Notes: a model not told the origin generated them from the letters alone. A stretch of DNA of 64,000 bases from Sulfitobacter noctilucae (GCF_000622365.1 NZ_JASC01000013.1:124001-188000); one strand, 5' to 3'; shown: positions 17,850-26,746, counted from the stretch's first letter. Numbers and translations are program-made.

Positions 17850-18481
17850 GGGGCAGGCCTTTCTGGTCGGGCGAGCGTTTCAAAGTCCGCCGCACTCAAT
17901 CGGTTCTGGGACAAAAGGTGGCTTAGAACAAGTGCCACCGATGCCGCATCGGCGCGGGCATCATGGGCGGCACCAGGTGCTTCAAGGTCGAAGTACGCGC
18001 AGATCGTATTGCTGCGCAACTTCAACACATCTTCCAGCGCTTCACCCGCTGTCAGCAGCAAGGGCACGGCGTTGCGAAAACGGGGGGCGGGGATCGGGCT
18101 TAACAAACCCTGAACAAACAGCGAGGTAGAGAAGGTCAGCACATCATCGGTGCCCCAGCTCAGCAGTGGGCCGCCCTGAGAGAATGCGTCGAGTGCCGTG
18201 AGCGCCTCGACAATCGGCATGCCATCTTGCGCGAGTGTCGCGTCGTCGATGCCGGTCAACCGCGTCAGCAAAGGGTCAACAGAAACGATATGGCCGTCAC
18301 GGTCTTGCGGGATCACAAACCACCCTTCTGCCTTCGACACCGTGAATGGTGCCGTCAGCGACAGGCGCACCGCACCGATCTGGACACAAAGCGGATCAGG
18401 ATCGTGTGGCCCACACCAGAACCGCATCGGTGCGCCAGGGGCGGTCAGGAATTCGCAATCATAGACTGTGACACTGTCCAT
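17846..18481 (-). CDS. DnaQ/DEDDh-fold 3'-5' exonuclease-like protein
   Basis: The 211-residue protein starts MDSVTVYDCEFLTAPGAP. The acidic motif I (YDCEFL), a middle acidic region (TGIDDATL, SWGTDDVL) and the DEDDh motif III (AHDARADAASVALVL) point to the RNase T/DnaQ exonuclease fold. The substrate, DNA or RNA, is unknown. The ATG at 18481 lies 2 nt after the dgcA stop; a GTG four codons upstream is an alternative. It is embedded between D-amino-acid genes with tight coupling on both sides, which is odd for a nuclease. Confidence 0.75.
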   Translation of the reverse strand: MDSVTVYDCEFLTAPGAPMRFWCGPHDPDPLCVQIGAVRLSLTAPFTVSKAEGWFVIPQDRDGHIVSVDPLLTRLTGIDDATLAQDGMPIVEALTALDAFSQGGPLLSWGTDDVLTFSTSLFVQGLLSPIPAPRFRNAVPLLLTAGEALEDVLKLRSNTICAYFDLEAPGAAHDARADAASVALVLSHLLSQNRLSAADFETLARPERPAP

Positions 18482-18483
18482 GC

Positions 18484-19449
18484 TTAGCCCCACAACGCTG
18501 CGACAGGCGGATGAACTCCGTCATTGTCAAAGACCAGAGCGGGATCACGGTCTTCGCCCAGCAAGAGCGGGCCGTCCAGATCAACGACCTTTGCGCCCTG
18601 GGCCACCAGTGTCGCAGGTGCCATGGCAAGCGATGATCCGACCATGCACCCCACCATCACATCATAGCCTTCAGCCATTGCAGCATCGCGCAGACGCAAT
18701 GCCTCGGTCAGGCCGCCGGTTTTGTCGAGCTTGATATTGACCACGTCATACTTGCCCTTGAGCTTGGGCAAGGTGCTGCAATCATGCGCAGATTCGTCGG
18801 CACAGACCGGCACGGAGCGGGCCATTCCGATGAGCGCTTCATCCTCGCCCGCGGGCAGCGGCTGTTCGACCAGAGCCACCCCAAGGCGTACCAGATGCGG
18901 GGCAAGATCGACATAGACCTCGGCCGACCAACCTTCGTTGGCATCGACGATGATGGTGGACTTCGGGGCACCTGCACGGACGGCTTCCAGACGCGGCATG
19001 TCGTCGGGCGTGCCAAGTTTTATCTTGAGCAAAGGCCGGAAAGCATGCTTCGCTGCCTGTGCCTGCATCTTTTCAGGCGTATCGAGGGACAGGGTATAGG
19101 CCGTGATTTCGGGTTTGGGCGCGGGCAGGCCCGCCAGTTCCCAAACGCGCTTGCCCTCGGTTTTCGCCTCGACGTCCCAAAGCGCACAGTCGACAGCGTT
19201 ACGCGCGGCACCAGCGGGCAGCAGATCGTAAAGTGCGGCACGGGTCAGCGTGCCGCTTAGCCCTTCAATCTGGGCAGTGACCGATTCGAGCGTTTCGTCA
19301 TACCGCGCGTAAGGCACACATTCGCCCCATCCAGTCACACCGTTCTGGCTGACCCGAACGGTCAGGACCTTCGCCTCGGTCCGCGACCCGCGGCTGATGG
19401 TAAAGACTTCGGCCAGTTTGAACCGGTCCGGTGTGACTGTGATCTGCAT
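18484..19449 (-). CDS. dgcA: Enolase-superfamily racemase, N-acetyl-D-glutamate racemase (DgcA) / dipeptide-epimerase type
   Basis: The 321-residue protein is an enolase-superfamily enzyme of the muconate-lactonizing subgroup. Visible catalytic features are the KIK motif (K142/K144), metal ligands D169 (VDANEGW), E195 (LVEQPLP) and D218 (CADES), and the NIKLDK lysines near 240. On its own it would be called L-Ala-D/L-Glu epimerase. Next to dgcN it fits DgcA, which in the described marine D-glutamate pathway racemizes N-acetyl-D-glutamate to the L form. It starts 28 nt after dgcN. The ATG at 19449 is chosen over a long upstream extension lacking homology. Confidence 0.85.
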   Translation of the reverse strand: MQITVTPDRFKLAEVFTISRGSRTEAKVLTVRVSQNGVTGWGECVPYARYDETLESVTAQIEGLSGTLTRAALYDLLPAGAARNAVDCALWDVEAKTEGKRVWELAGLPAPKPEITAYTLSLDTPEKMQAQAAKHAFRPLLKIKLGTPDDMPRLEAVRAGAPKSTIIVDANEGWSAEVYVDLAPHLVRLGVALVEQPLPAGEDEALIGMARSVPVCADESAHDCSTLPKLKGKYDVVNIKLDKTGGLTEALRLRDAAMAEGYDVMVGCMVGSSLAMAPATLVAQGAKVVDLDGPLLLGEDRDPALVFDNDGVHPPVAALWG

Positions 19450-19477
19450 ATCTGTCCCTTTGTTCGGCTCTAAAGCC

Positions 19478-20479
19478 TTACAATGCTGCGAGCGCTTCGG
19501 CCAGTTTATCAGCACCCTGGCGGTAGGGATCGCAGGTCGGCAGGCCGGTTTCGGCTTCGACCTTTGCCAGATAGGCTTCGGCCTCTGCGTCATTCAGGTG
19601 CTGCGTATTGACCGAAACGCCCACGACCTGACAGGCCGGATTGGGCACGCGGGCCAACGTCAGCGCCATGTCACTGACCGCCTGGATTGTGGGAAGGGCA
19701 TAATCGGGCAAGCCGCGCATATGGGCGCGCGTGGGTTCATGGCAGATGATTAGCGCATCGGGCTGGCCGCCGTGGATCAACGCCATCGTCACACCGGAAT
19801 AGCTGACGTGGAACAGGCTGCCCTGCCCTTCGATGATGTCCCAATGATCATCATCGTTGTCGGGTGTCAGATATTCCACAGCGCCCGCCATGAAATCAGC
19901 AATCACCGCATCGAGAGGCACACCGTTGCCGGTGATCAGGATGCCGGTCTGTCCGGTGGCGCGAAAAGTGCTTTTCATACCCCGCTTGCGCATCGCCTCG
20001 TCCAGCGCCAGCGCGGTATACATCTTGCCAACGGAACAATCGGTGCCCACGGCAAGCACCCTTTTGCCGCTGCGTTTGACGCCGTTTGCGATGGGGTATT
20101 GCACGTTGGGCACGCGCACATCGTGCAGGGTGCTGCCGCTGACCTGGCTGGCCGCGACCAGATCACCTTCGTTTGCCAAAAGGTTGTGCAGGCCGGATGC
20201 CAGGTCAAAGCCCATCATCAACGCTTCGGTCAGCACTTCTTTCCACGCCTGAGAGATCACACCCCCCCGGTTCGCCACACCGATGACAAGCGTACGGGCC
20301 CCTGCTTCCTTGGCTTCGGCCAAAGTAAGATCGGTCAGACCAACGTCTGCCTTGCAGCCGGGCATACGGAATTGACCTACGGCATTGTCGGGCCGCCAAT
20401 CCTTGATGCCCTGCGCGACCTTGGCCGAGAGTTGATCTGGCGCATCGCCCAGAAACAAAAGATAAGGGGTCTCAATCAT
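19478..20479 (-). CDS. dgcN: DUF1611 P-loop protein, D-glutamate N-acetyltransferase (DgcN)
   Basis: The 333-residue protein starts MIETPYLLFLGDAPDQLSAKVAQGI and holds a P-loop-like segment VLAVGTDCSVGKMYTALALDEAM near residue 150, then FRATGQTGILITGNGVPLDAVIADFMAGAVE and IIEGQGSLFHVSYSGV, all typical of the DUF1611/DgcN family. In the D-glutamate pathway DgcN N-acetylates D-glutamate and DgcA then racemizes the product. Placement beside dgcA and dat supports this. The ATG at 20479 is favoured because GGAG sits 8 nt upstream; another ATG two codons earlier is too close to it. Confidence 0.85.
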   Translation of the reverse strand: MIETPYLLFLGDAPDQLSAKVAQGIKDWRPDNAVGQFRMPGCKADVGLTDLTLAEAKEAGARTLVIGVANRGGVISQAWKEVLTEALMMGFDLASGLHNLLANEGDLVAASQVSGSTLHDVRVPNVQYPIANGVKRSGKRVLAVGTDCSVGKMYTALALDEAMRKRGMKSTFRATGQTGILITGNGVPLDAVIADFMAGAVEYLTPDNDDDHWDIIEGQGSLFHVSYSGVTMALIHGGQPDALIICHEPTRAHMRGLPDYALPTIQAVSDMALTLARVPNPACQVVGVSVNTQHLNDAEAEAYLAKVEAETGLPTCDPYRQGADKLAEALAAL

Positions 20480-20576
20480 AGTCATGGCTCCATTGGTCAG
20501 GTTTGGAGTATGTTGGCCAGATTCGGGCGCATGTCGATTGCGATTTAGAGTGCAGACGCGGAAGCTGTGCAGAATA

Positions 20577-20615
20577 TTTGCAGTGTACTGAAGATTTGCG
20601 CAAAATTCTTGCGAC
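20577..20615. promoter_or_regulatory. Candidate operator between dgcN and mcl1
   Basis: The 249-nt divergent region contains TTTGCA (20577), the perfect palindrome TTTGCGCAAA (20595-20604) and TTGCGAC starting at 20609. TTTGC-type boxes resemble sites of RamB/ScfR-type regulators that control acetate and propionate pathways, which would suit mcl1. This is inference from motif shape only. Confidence 0.3.
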
Positions 20616-20728
20616 AGCGGTAAGGCCCCGATGCTGCGCCTGCGAAACGACGCTTGCGGTCTGGAGCGCAATTTAATACCTGCTTCACATCAATCTACCG
20701 CAACAATGTTTCGCCAAGGATCAAGCTT

Positions 20729-21685
20729 ATGTCATTCCGCATTCAGCCCGCTGCCCCTGCACGCCCCAACCGCTGCCAGCTTTTCGGCCCCGGTTCGCGC
20801 CCGGCAATTTTCGAGAAGATGGCAGCATCAGACGCAGATGTGATAAATCTGGACCTTGAGGATTCAGTTGCGCCTTCGGACAAGGACAGCGCCCGCGCCA
20901 ACGTGATCGAGGCCATCGGCAATGTGGACTGGGGCAAAAAGACCCTGTCCGTGCGGATCAACGGTCTGGACAGCCCCTATTGGTATAGAGATATCGTCGA
21001 TCTGCTGGAGCAATCTAGCGAGCGGCTGGACCAGATCATGATTCCCAAGGTCGGCAGTGCCGCGGACGTCTATGCCGTTGATGCATTGGTGACCTCCATC
21101 GAAGCCGCCAAGGGGCGGAGCAAGAAGATCGCCTTTGAAGTAATCATCGAATCCGCCGCCGGTATTTCCCACGTGGAAGAAATCGCAGCCTCCTCGCCGC
21201 GGCTTGAGGCGATGAGCCTTGGCGCGGCAGATTTTGCAGCCTCCATGGGGATGCAGACCACGGGGATCGGCGGCACGCAGGCGAACTATTATATGCATCA
21301 CGAAGGGGCGAACTACTGGTCCGATCCATGGCACTGGGCACAGTCGGCCATCGTGGCGGCCTGCCGCACGCATGGGGTGTTGCCGGTGGATGGGCCGTTT
21401 GGTGACTTTTCAGACGACGAGGGTTTCCGTGCGCAGGCGCGGCGGTCGGCGACTTTGGGCATGGTCGGCAAATGGGCGATCCACCCCAAGCAGATCGCCC
21501 TGTCGAACGAGGTCTTCACCCCGTCAGAGGAAGCCGTGTCCGAGGCGCGGGAGATTCTGGCCGCGATGGAAGAAGCCAAGGCCAAAGGCGAAGGGGCAAC
21601 CGTTTACAAAGGACGGTTGGTTGATATTGCCAGCATCAAGCAGGCCGAGGTGATCGTACGCCAGTCAGAAATGATCGCGGGTTAG
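20729..21685 (+). CDS. mcl1: L-malyl-CoA / beta-methylmalyl-CoA lyase
   Basis: The 318-residue protein starts MSFRIQPAAPARPNRCQLFG and reads almost like Rhodobacter Mcl1 from end to end: DVINLDLEDSVAP, IMIPKVG, EVIIESAAGI, SLGAADFAASMGMQTTGIGG, GKWAIHPKQIALSNEVF. It is an HpcH/HpaI-fold, Mg-dependent lyase that cleaves beta-methylmalyl-CoA to glyoxylate and propionyl-CoA and also handles L-malyl-CoA. This is the C-C cleaving step of the ethylmalonyl-CoA pathway for acetyl-CoA assimilation. AAGGA precedes the ATG. It is followed by hairpins and a dispersed repeat. Confidence 0.95.
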   Translation: MSFRIQPAAPARPNRCQLFGPGSRPAIFEKMAASDADVINLDLEDSVAPSDKDSARANVIEAIGNVDWGKKTLSVRINGLDSPYWYRDIVDLLEQSSERLDQIMIPKVGSAADVYAVDALVTSIEAAKGRSKKIAFEVIIESAAGISHVEEIAASSPRLEAMSLGAADFAASMGMQTTGIGGTQANYYMHHEGANYWSDPWHWAQSAIVAACRTHGVLPVDGPFGDFSDDEGFRAQARRSATLGMVGKWAIHPKQIALSNEVFTPSEEAVSEAREILAAMEEAKAKGEGATVYKGRLVDIASIKQAEVIVRQSEMIAG

Positions 21686-21687
21686 GA

Positions 21688-21805
21688 CCGGATCGCAAAA
21701 GCGATACGGTGCAATTTCATTTATATGTCGGATCGCTGAAGCGATCCGACCGGCCGGGGGCTTTGCCCCCGGACCCCCACGGGATATAAGGCCAAAAAGA
21801 GAAAG
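21688..21805 (+). repeat. Hairpin cluster plus 26-bp dispersed repeat, copy A
   Basis: After the mcl1 stop come three hairpins: GGATCGCAAAAGCGATAC (from about 21693), GGATCGCTGAAGCGATCC (about 21730-21747) and a strong GGGGGCTTTGCCCCC (about 21756-21770). Immediately after them lies the 26-bp repeat at 21780-21805, which on the minus strand begins CTTTCTCTTTTTGGCC. The hairpins probably end mcl1 transcription. The same 26 bp recur exactly at 31402-31427 and 54210-54235. Confidence 0.8.
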
Positions 21806-21902
21806 AGGGCAGCAGCTGGTCCAAGTGCTCTTTGACGGTCCGGTGCGAACGTATCCTGCCGACCCTTTGCCTTTGTCTTTCTGTACTTGCCAAGTATTTG
21901 CC

Positions 21903-22499
21903 TTGAACCTTGAAGCCCTGCCTGCGCTCGCGCTGTTTGCGTTTGTCAGTTCCGCCACGCCGGGGCCGAATAACCTGATGCTCATGGCATCGGGGGCGAA
22001 CTACGGATTTCGCAGCACGGTGCCGCATATGCTGGGGATCTCCCTGGGTTTTATGGTCATGCTGATCCTGACAGGGTTGGGGCTGGCACAGATCTTTGTT
22101 GCCTATCCGTTGAGCTACCTTGTTCTCAAGATCGTCAGCGTCGCCTATCTGCTTTATCTCGCATGGAAGATCGCCACTGCTGCCCCGATCCGCGCGCAGA
22201 CCGCCACAGGACAGCCGATGACCTTTCTGCAGGCGGCGGCATTTCAGTGGGTCAACCCCAAGGCCTGGGCAATGGCGCTGACTGCAATCACTGTTTATGT
22301 CGCTGACAGCGGAGTGGGGATGCTGATTGCCGGCGGGCTGACCTTTGCCATTGTGAACCTGCCGTCTGTGACGATCTGGACTGTCCTCGGCCAGCAGATG
22401 GCGCGGCTGTTGACCAACCCCACGCGATTGCGCCTGTTCAACTGGACGATGGCCGCCCTTTTGATTGCCTCGCTCTATCCGCTATTGCAGATGGGCTAG
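21903..22499 (+). CDS. LysE/RhtB family amino-acid exporter
   Basis: The protein of about 198 residues starts [31 protein letters not shown]; the ATPGPNN motif in the first helix is the LysE/RhtB signature. About six membrane helices follow, including [16 protein letters not shown]. It should export amino acids or related small molecules. There is no ATG near the expected N-terminus: TTG at 21903 fits the family start best, and an upstream GTG at 21825 would add a non-homologous leader running into the repeat element. The start is therefore uncertain. Confidence 0.82.
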   Translation: MNLEALPALALFAFVSSATPGPNNLMLMASGANYGFRSTVPHMLGISLGFMVMLILTGLGLAQIFVAYPLSYLVLKIVSVAYLLYLAWKIATAAPIRAQTATGQPMTFLQAAAFQWVNPKAWAMALTAITVYVADSGVGMLIAGGLTFAIVNLPSVTIWTVLGQQMARLLTNPTRLRLFNWTMAALLIASLYPLLQMG

Positions 22500-22557
22500 G
22501 CTTTGTTGCAATGGCCTGCAACAGCAGCCATATAAGGTGCAACGACGGAGAAATATC

Positions 22558-23520
22558 ATGTCCCAATACCTCGATTTTGAAAAACCGCTCGCAGAGATTG
22601 AAGGCAAGGCCGAAGAGCTGCGCGCGCTGGCCCGCGCAAACGAGGACATGGATGTCAGCGAAGAGGCCCGCGCGCTGGATGAAAAAGCCGCCAAGATGCT
22701 GGACGACCTCTATGCCTCGCTGACGCCCTGGCGCAAGTGCCAGGTCGCGCGGCATCCCAATCGGCCGCATTGTCAGGATTATATCAACGCGCTTTTCACC
22801 GAATACACGCCGCTGGCCGGAGACCGGAATTTCGCCGACGATCTGGCTGTGATGGGCGGATTGGCGCGGTTTAACGACCAGCCTGTCGTGGTGATCGGTC
22901 AGGAAAAGGGCAACGACACCAAATCGCGGATCGAGCGGAATTTCGGTATGGCGCGGCCCGAAGGGTATCGCAAAGCGGTGCGCCTGATGGAACTGGCTTC
23001 AAAGTTCAGTCTGCCAGTTATCACGCTGGTCGACACGCCCGGTGCCTATCCTGGCAAGGGGGCGGAGGAACGCGGCCAATCAGAGGCGATTGCACGCTCC
23101 ACCGAAAAGTGCCTGCAAATCGGCGTGCCCTTGGTCAGCGTCATCATCGGCGAGGGTGGATCAGGCGGAGCTGTCGCCTTTGCCACCGCCAACCGTGTCG
23201 CGATGCTGGAGCATTCGGTCTATTCGGTGATCACGCCCGAAGGCTGTGCGTCAATCCTGTGGAAGGATTCCGAAAAGATGCGCGAAGCCGCGGAAGCCAT
23301 GCGGCTGACGGCGGATGACTTGCGCAAACTGGGTGTGACCGACCGGATCATTCCCGAACCCAAAGGCGGCGCACATCGCAACGCCGAAGCGGCAATTGCA
23401 TCGGTACGCACTGCGATCACCGAAATGCTGAAAGAGCTGGACGGCAAGGACGGCAAGGCGCTTGTCGCCGATCGCCGCGAGAAATATCTTGGCATGGGAT
23501 CTAAGGGGCTCGCGGCCTAA
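22558..23520 (+). CDS. accA: Acetyl-CoA carboxylase carboxyltransferase subunit alpha
   Basis: The 320-residue protein starts [24 protein letters not shown] and has the AccA core: [64 protein letters not shown] and [12 protein letters not shown]. With AccD it transfers the carboxyl group from biotin to acetyl-CoA to make malonyl-CoA for fatty acid synthesis. GGAG precedes the ATG. It is 58 nt downstream of the LysE gene and its last 4 nt overlap the end of the opposite GNAT gene. Confidence 0.97.
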   Translation: MSQYLDFEKPLAEIEGKAEELRALARANEDMDVSEEARALDEKAAKMLDDLYASLTPWRKCQVARHPNRPHCQDYINALFTEYTPLAGDRNFADDLAVMGGLARFNDQPVVVIGQEKGNDTKSRIERNFGMARPEGYRKAVRLMELASKFSLPVITLVDTPGAYPGKGAEERGQSEAIARSTEKCLQIGVPLVSVIIGEGGSGGAVAFATANRVAMLEHSVYSVITPEGCASILWKDSEKMREAAEAMRLTADDLRKLGVTDRIIPEPKGGAHRNAEAAIASVRTAITEMLKELDGKDGKALVADRREKYLGMGSKGLAA

Positions 23521-23975
23521 CCCGCCAGTTTCATGCGGAACCGGGGGCCGGGCGGCGGCAAAACTTCAAATCCCAATTGTGCATAGAGAGCGGCAGCCGG
23601 GTGGTTGTCGGGATGTGTGCCAACAGTCATATAGCGGCCCTTCATTAATTGTGTGGTCGCGAGGCTGGCGGCGATAAGGTCTTGTCCGATACCTTTACCC
23701 CGTGCATCCGACATCACAAACAGGTGGTGCAAATCCATTCCCCGCACGCCAAATTGCATCTGCGCCAGCGGGCACAGCGCGGCGTAGCCAACGGCTGCCT
23801 CAGGTGTCGCAGCGATTAAAACGGTAAACCAAGGATGTGGACCGAGACAATCGCGTGCGAGGTCTTGCTCTGTCACCGTAGCGCTGTCCCCGTGATGCGC
23901 GGCGAGCGCATGGGTCATGGCAAGGAGCTTTGGCAAGTCTTGGGATGTAACGGGTCTGATGGTAACGTCTGGCAT
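23517..23975 (-). CDS. GNAT family N-acetyltransferase
   Basis: The 152-residue protein starts [20 protein letters not shown] and has the acetyl-CoA-binding motif ([21 protein letters not shown]) and the closing strand [15 protein letters not shown]. It is a cytoplasmic acetyltransferase of unknown substrate. AAAGGATCC before the ATG at 23975 sets the start. It is convergent with accA. Confidence 0.88.
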   Translation of the reverse strand: MPDVTIRPVTSQDLPKLLAMTHALAAHHGDSATVTEQDLARDCLGPHPWFTVLIAATPEAAVGYAALCPLAQMQFGVRGMDLHHLFVMSDARGKGIGQDLIAASLATTQLMKGRYMTVGTHPDNHPAAALYAQLGFEVLPPPGPRFRMKLAG

Positions 23976-24051
23976 GTGGATCCTTTGGCAGAGCACACCA
24001 CAAAACGACGAAACCGCGCATGTGGCGGCTTTTCTGGTATCAATTAAATGG

Positions 24052-24075
24052 AAAAACCGCGCTTAGGATGCGCGG
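24052..24075 (-). terminator. Rho-independent terminator of the GntR gene
   Basis: On the minus strand CCGCGC and GCGCGG pair around a 7-nt loop, followed by TTTTT. It lies 66 nt past the stop of the GntR-family gene. Confidence 0.75.
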
Positions 24076-24140
24076 CGATAGCAGATAGTATGTTGGTTCA
24101 TCTTCATGAGGTAAACAAAACCATCATCACCATGGTCCTG

Positions 24141-24791
24141 TCAACCCGCCAGCATTCGCAGGCCTTGGGTTACATCCGATCTTACAGCAAGACGCAGGCC
24201 TGGCTCGTCCCCGGCCTTGAGTGCAGCGATGATCAGGCGATGAAACTGGGGCGGTTCTGTCCGGCGCAGGCGGCCATAGAGCGCGCGCATGCTGGGCCCC
24301 ATCTGCAGCCAGACGGTCTCTGCCATAGCCAACATCGCCGGGGCCTGCGCCCGTAGGTACAGCGTGCGGTGAAATTCCAGATTGGTCCGCAAATAGGCGA
24401 CGGCATCGCGTTGTTGTACGGCATCTGCGATTGCCCCATTGATCGTCTGCATCCGATCAATCAACGCCATATGTGCGCGCGGCAAGGCGCGACTTGCCAA
24501 TTCGACTTCGATCAAAGCCCTAAGCGCTGCAAGTTCTTCGATCCTTTCGTTGCTGAGCTCTGGCGTGGTAATCCGGCCGGAGGTGGACATCGTCAGCGCC
24601 CCCTCGGCGGCAAGCCTGCGCACCGCTTCGCGGGCCGGGGTCATTGACACGTCGTATTCTGCGCCGATGCCCCGCAGGGTCAATGCATGCCCGGGGGCCA
24701 GATCACCGTACATGATGCGCCCGCGCAAGTGCCGGTAAACACGGTCATGCGCGAGAGATGTGGCATCGGAAGGGCGGGCGGTCAGGGACAT
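24141..24791 (-). CDS. GntR family (FadR/FCD type) transcriptional regulator
   Basis: The 216-residue protein has an N-terminal winged helix (residues about 12-75: AHDRVYRHLRGRIMYGDLAPGHALTLRGIGAEYDVSMTPAREAVRRLAAEG) and an all-helical C-terminal FCD-like effector domain with LEFHRTLYLRAQAPAMLAMAE. Members sense small organic acids and repress nearby or distant operons. No obvious target operon is adjacent. The start at 24791 (MSLTARPSDATSL) fits the family. Confidence 0.9.
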   Translation of the reverse strand: MSLTARPSDATSLAHDRVYRHLRGRIMYGDLAPGHALTLRGIGAEYDVSMTPAREAVRRLAAEGALTMSTSGRITTPELSNERIEELAALRALIEVELASRALPRAHMALIDRMQTINGAIADAVQQRDAVAYLRTNLEFHRTLYLRAQAPAMLAMAETVWLQMGPSMRALYGRLRRTEPPQFHRLIIAALKAGDEPGLRLAVRSDVTQGLRMLAG

Positions 24792-24826
24792 GCGCCCTTG
24801 TGATCACAGGCCCCGCCTGCGTCAAG

Positions 24827-25168
24827 CTATTCCTCTTTCAGCGGATCATGGCCCCAGTTCATCAGCGAATACCGCCAGTCGGATTCTTCTACATTATCAT
24901 CCGGTCCACCCTGCGACAGATGGCGCTTCACGTAGCCGACTACCGTGGCCATATGATCCCATTGATCGTCGGTCAAATCATCCTTGTTCGTGCGTTTGAT
25001 CTTTACGATGCGACGGCCCGATTTATGCCCCGTCGATTCGCCGCTGTCGCTGTCCCCCACGGACTTCGACTCTTCTGTCTCCAACCAGTCTTCAAGCTCT
25101 TGCGGGGCCATATTGACCAAATCGCCCCATTCATCCCAGATTTCCTCGTGTGATTTGGATGATGACAT
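24827..25168 (-). CDS. DUF3140-like acidic protein
   Basis: The 113-residue hydrophilic protein starts MSSSKSHEEIWDEWGDLVNMAPQELEDWLETEESKSVG and contains GRRIVKIKRTNKDDLTDDQWDHMATVVGYVKRHL, matching the DUF3140 pattern known from short proteins that may bind DNA or nucleic acid. Function is not established. GGAG 8 nt upstream supports the ATG at 25168; the longer open frame upstream has no family features. It sits 35 nt upstream of the GntR gene on the same strand. Confidence 0.75.
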   Translation of the reverse strand: MSSSKSHEEIWDEWGDLVNMAPQELEDWLETEESKSVGDSDSGESTGHKSGRRIVKIKRTNKDDLTDDQWDHMATVVGYVKRHLSQGGPDDNVEESDWRYSLMNWGHDPLKEE

Positions 25169-25289
25169 TTGCGGTACTCCTGTCTGTATGTTTAGCCATC
25201 CAACGCCAAAAAGGTCGGAATGGTTCATATCGGTTGACGCTTTGCCCCGGGGGTGATCCCTTGGCGGAAACGTAAAGAATGGGGCGATC

Positions 25290-25607
25290 ATGCTGAATCC
25301 TTGGGCAATCCTGATGCTGGCGGGTTTGTTTGAAATAGTCTGGGCTGCGTCGATGAAGGCCTCCGACGGGTTCACCCGCATTGGGCCAAGCATCTTGACC
25401 GGCATTACGGCCTTTATCAGCTTTTGGCTGCTTGCGATGGCGATGAAAGACCTGCCCTTGGGCACTGCTTATGCGGTCTGGGTGGGGATTGGGGCCGTGG
25501 GTGCGGCGCTGCTGGGCATTATGGTGTTCGGAGATGCCGCAACACCCCTACGCATTGGCGGGATTGTTCTGATTACAGCGGGGATTGTTGCCCTGAAACT
25601 GGCTTAG
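25290..25607 (+). CDS. Small multidrug resistance (SMR) transporter, SugE/Gdx type
   Basis: The 105-residue protein has four membrane helices and the essential glutamate (E15 in AGLFEIVWAASMK). The GTAYAVWVGIGAVGAALLG segment and the closing IVLITAGIVALKL match the SugE/Gdx subgroup, which exports guanidinium, rather than EmrE. I looked for a guanidine riboswitch in the 120 nt upstream and saw none. The 3' end overlaps the opposite YgjP-like gene by 4 nt. Confidence 0.85.
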   Translation: MLNPWAILMLAGLFEIVWAASMKASDGFTRIGPSILTGITAFISFWLLAMAMKDLPLGTAYAVWVGIGAVGAALLGIMVFGDAATPLRIGGIVLITAGIVALKLA

Positions 25608-26290
25608 AACTTATAGCGGTGCAAACTGTTGCCTTCGGTCCGTAACCAACCGCGCGGCTCTTTGTAAGGGCCGTAAATCCGCTCCACGCCGGCCCAGAAG
25701 GCGGGCGAATGGTTCATCTCGGCCAGATGCGCGACCTCATGGGCCGCGACATAATGCAGCACCTCGGGCGGGGTCATGATCAGGCGCCATGAAAACATCA
25801 GCGCCCCGTCACTGGTGCAAGAGCCCCAGCGCGAGCGGGTGTCGCGCAGGGTGATGCGGTTGTAGGGGCGCCCGAGTGCTGCCGCATAATCATCGCAGGC
25901 GCCTGCCAGCCGGTCGCGCGCGATTTCCTTGAGGTAGGCACCCAGCTTGGCCCCCACGCGGTCCTCACGCCCGGGCACCGCGATTTCATCCTGTCCGATC
26001 TGCACCGAACGCCCCGTGCCCCGCACCACCCGCAACAGCTTGCCACCAACGGGCACGTCACTGCCCAATCCGACAGATTCGTCTTGCCCCCGTGCGGCAA
26101 GATGATCGCGAATCCACTGCTCTTTGGAGCGAGCAAAGGCCAGCGCCTCGCGTTCGGCCAACCGTTTGGGCAGGGTCAGCGTGACGCGGCCATCAAGCTG
26201 CGAAATGCGCAACGTAATCCGCCGCGCACGGGCGGAACGGCGCATGACCAACGGGATCGGGGGAGTGCCAGGCAGGACAGTATCGCTCAA
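25604..26290 (-). CDS. YgjP-like M48-type metallopeptidase domain protein
   Basis: The 228-residue protein has a basic N-terminal half (RRSARARRITLRISQLDGRVTLTLPKRLAEREALAF) and a C-terminal metal site: RSRWGSCTSDGALMFSWRL, then HEVAHLAEMNHSPAFW, giving an HExxH-type zinc motif with a third histidine downstream. This is the YgjP/SprT-like arrangement. The substrate is unknown. It stands alone, divergent from the FYDLN-protein gene. Confidence 0.88.
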   Translation of the reverse strand: MSDTVLPGTPPIPLVMRRSARARRITLRISQLDGRVTLTLPKRLAEREALAFARSKEQWIRDHLAARGQDESVGLGSDVPVGGKLLRVVRGTGRSVQIGQDEIAVPGREDRVGAKLGAYLKEIARDRLAGACDDYAAALGRPYNRITLRDTRSRWGSCTSDGALMFSWRLIMTPPEVLHYVAAHEVAHLAEMNHSPAFWAGVERIYGPYKEPRGWLRTEGNSLHRYKF

Positions 26291-26404
26291 GTGAAAGCTC
26301 GCATGGGTCGGTGGGACGGCTAAAGCCTTTGACTATCCCCCTTTCATATGGCACTTGGCCTGAATCATCTACAACCAAACGCAATTTACCAAAGAGGGGA
26401 TTTC

Positions 26405-26737
26405 ATGCCCAAAGAAGAATGGGGAACCAAGCGCCTGTGCCCCACAACGGGCAAGCGGTTCTATGACCTGAACAAAGATCCCATCGTCAGCCCCTATACG
26501 GGCGAAGTGCTTGAGATCGACGCGTCCAAGTCGCGGATGATCGCGGCGGATGCCGAGGATGCAGCGACAGCCAAGGCCAAGAAGGACGAAGTCGAGGAAG
26601 ATGTGGTACTCGACGATGATGATGACGATATCGATGTGGATCTCGACGACGATATTCTGGACGACGACGACGATGATGATGATACGGTCCCGCTGGACGA
26701 CATCGCAGACGTCGCATCCGAAGACGACGACACCTGA
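26405..26737 (+). CDS. TIGR02300 (FYDLN acid) family protein
   Basis: The 110-residue protein starts MPKEEWGTKRLCPTTGKRFYDLNKDPIVSPYTGEV, the invariant N-terminus of this alphaproteobacterial family, with a CP..G.RFYDLNK segment. The C-terminal half (about 70-110) is almost pure aspartate and glutamate. The role is unknown; the tail may bind cations or a basic partner. GAGGGGA precedes the ATG at 26405. A long hairpin follows the stop. Confidence 0.92.
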   Translation: MPKEEWGTKRLCPTTGKRFYDLNKDPIVSPYTGEVLEIDASKSRMIAADAEDAATAKAKKDEVEEDVVLDDDDDDIDVDLDDDILDDDDDDDDTVPLDDIADVASEDDDT

Positions 26738-26746
26738 TTGACGCTT

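Noticed and set aside
25170..25289. Guanidine riboswitch upstream of the SMR transporter
   Set aside because: SugE/Gdx genes are often under such riboswitches, but I see no matching paired stems or conserved loops here.
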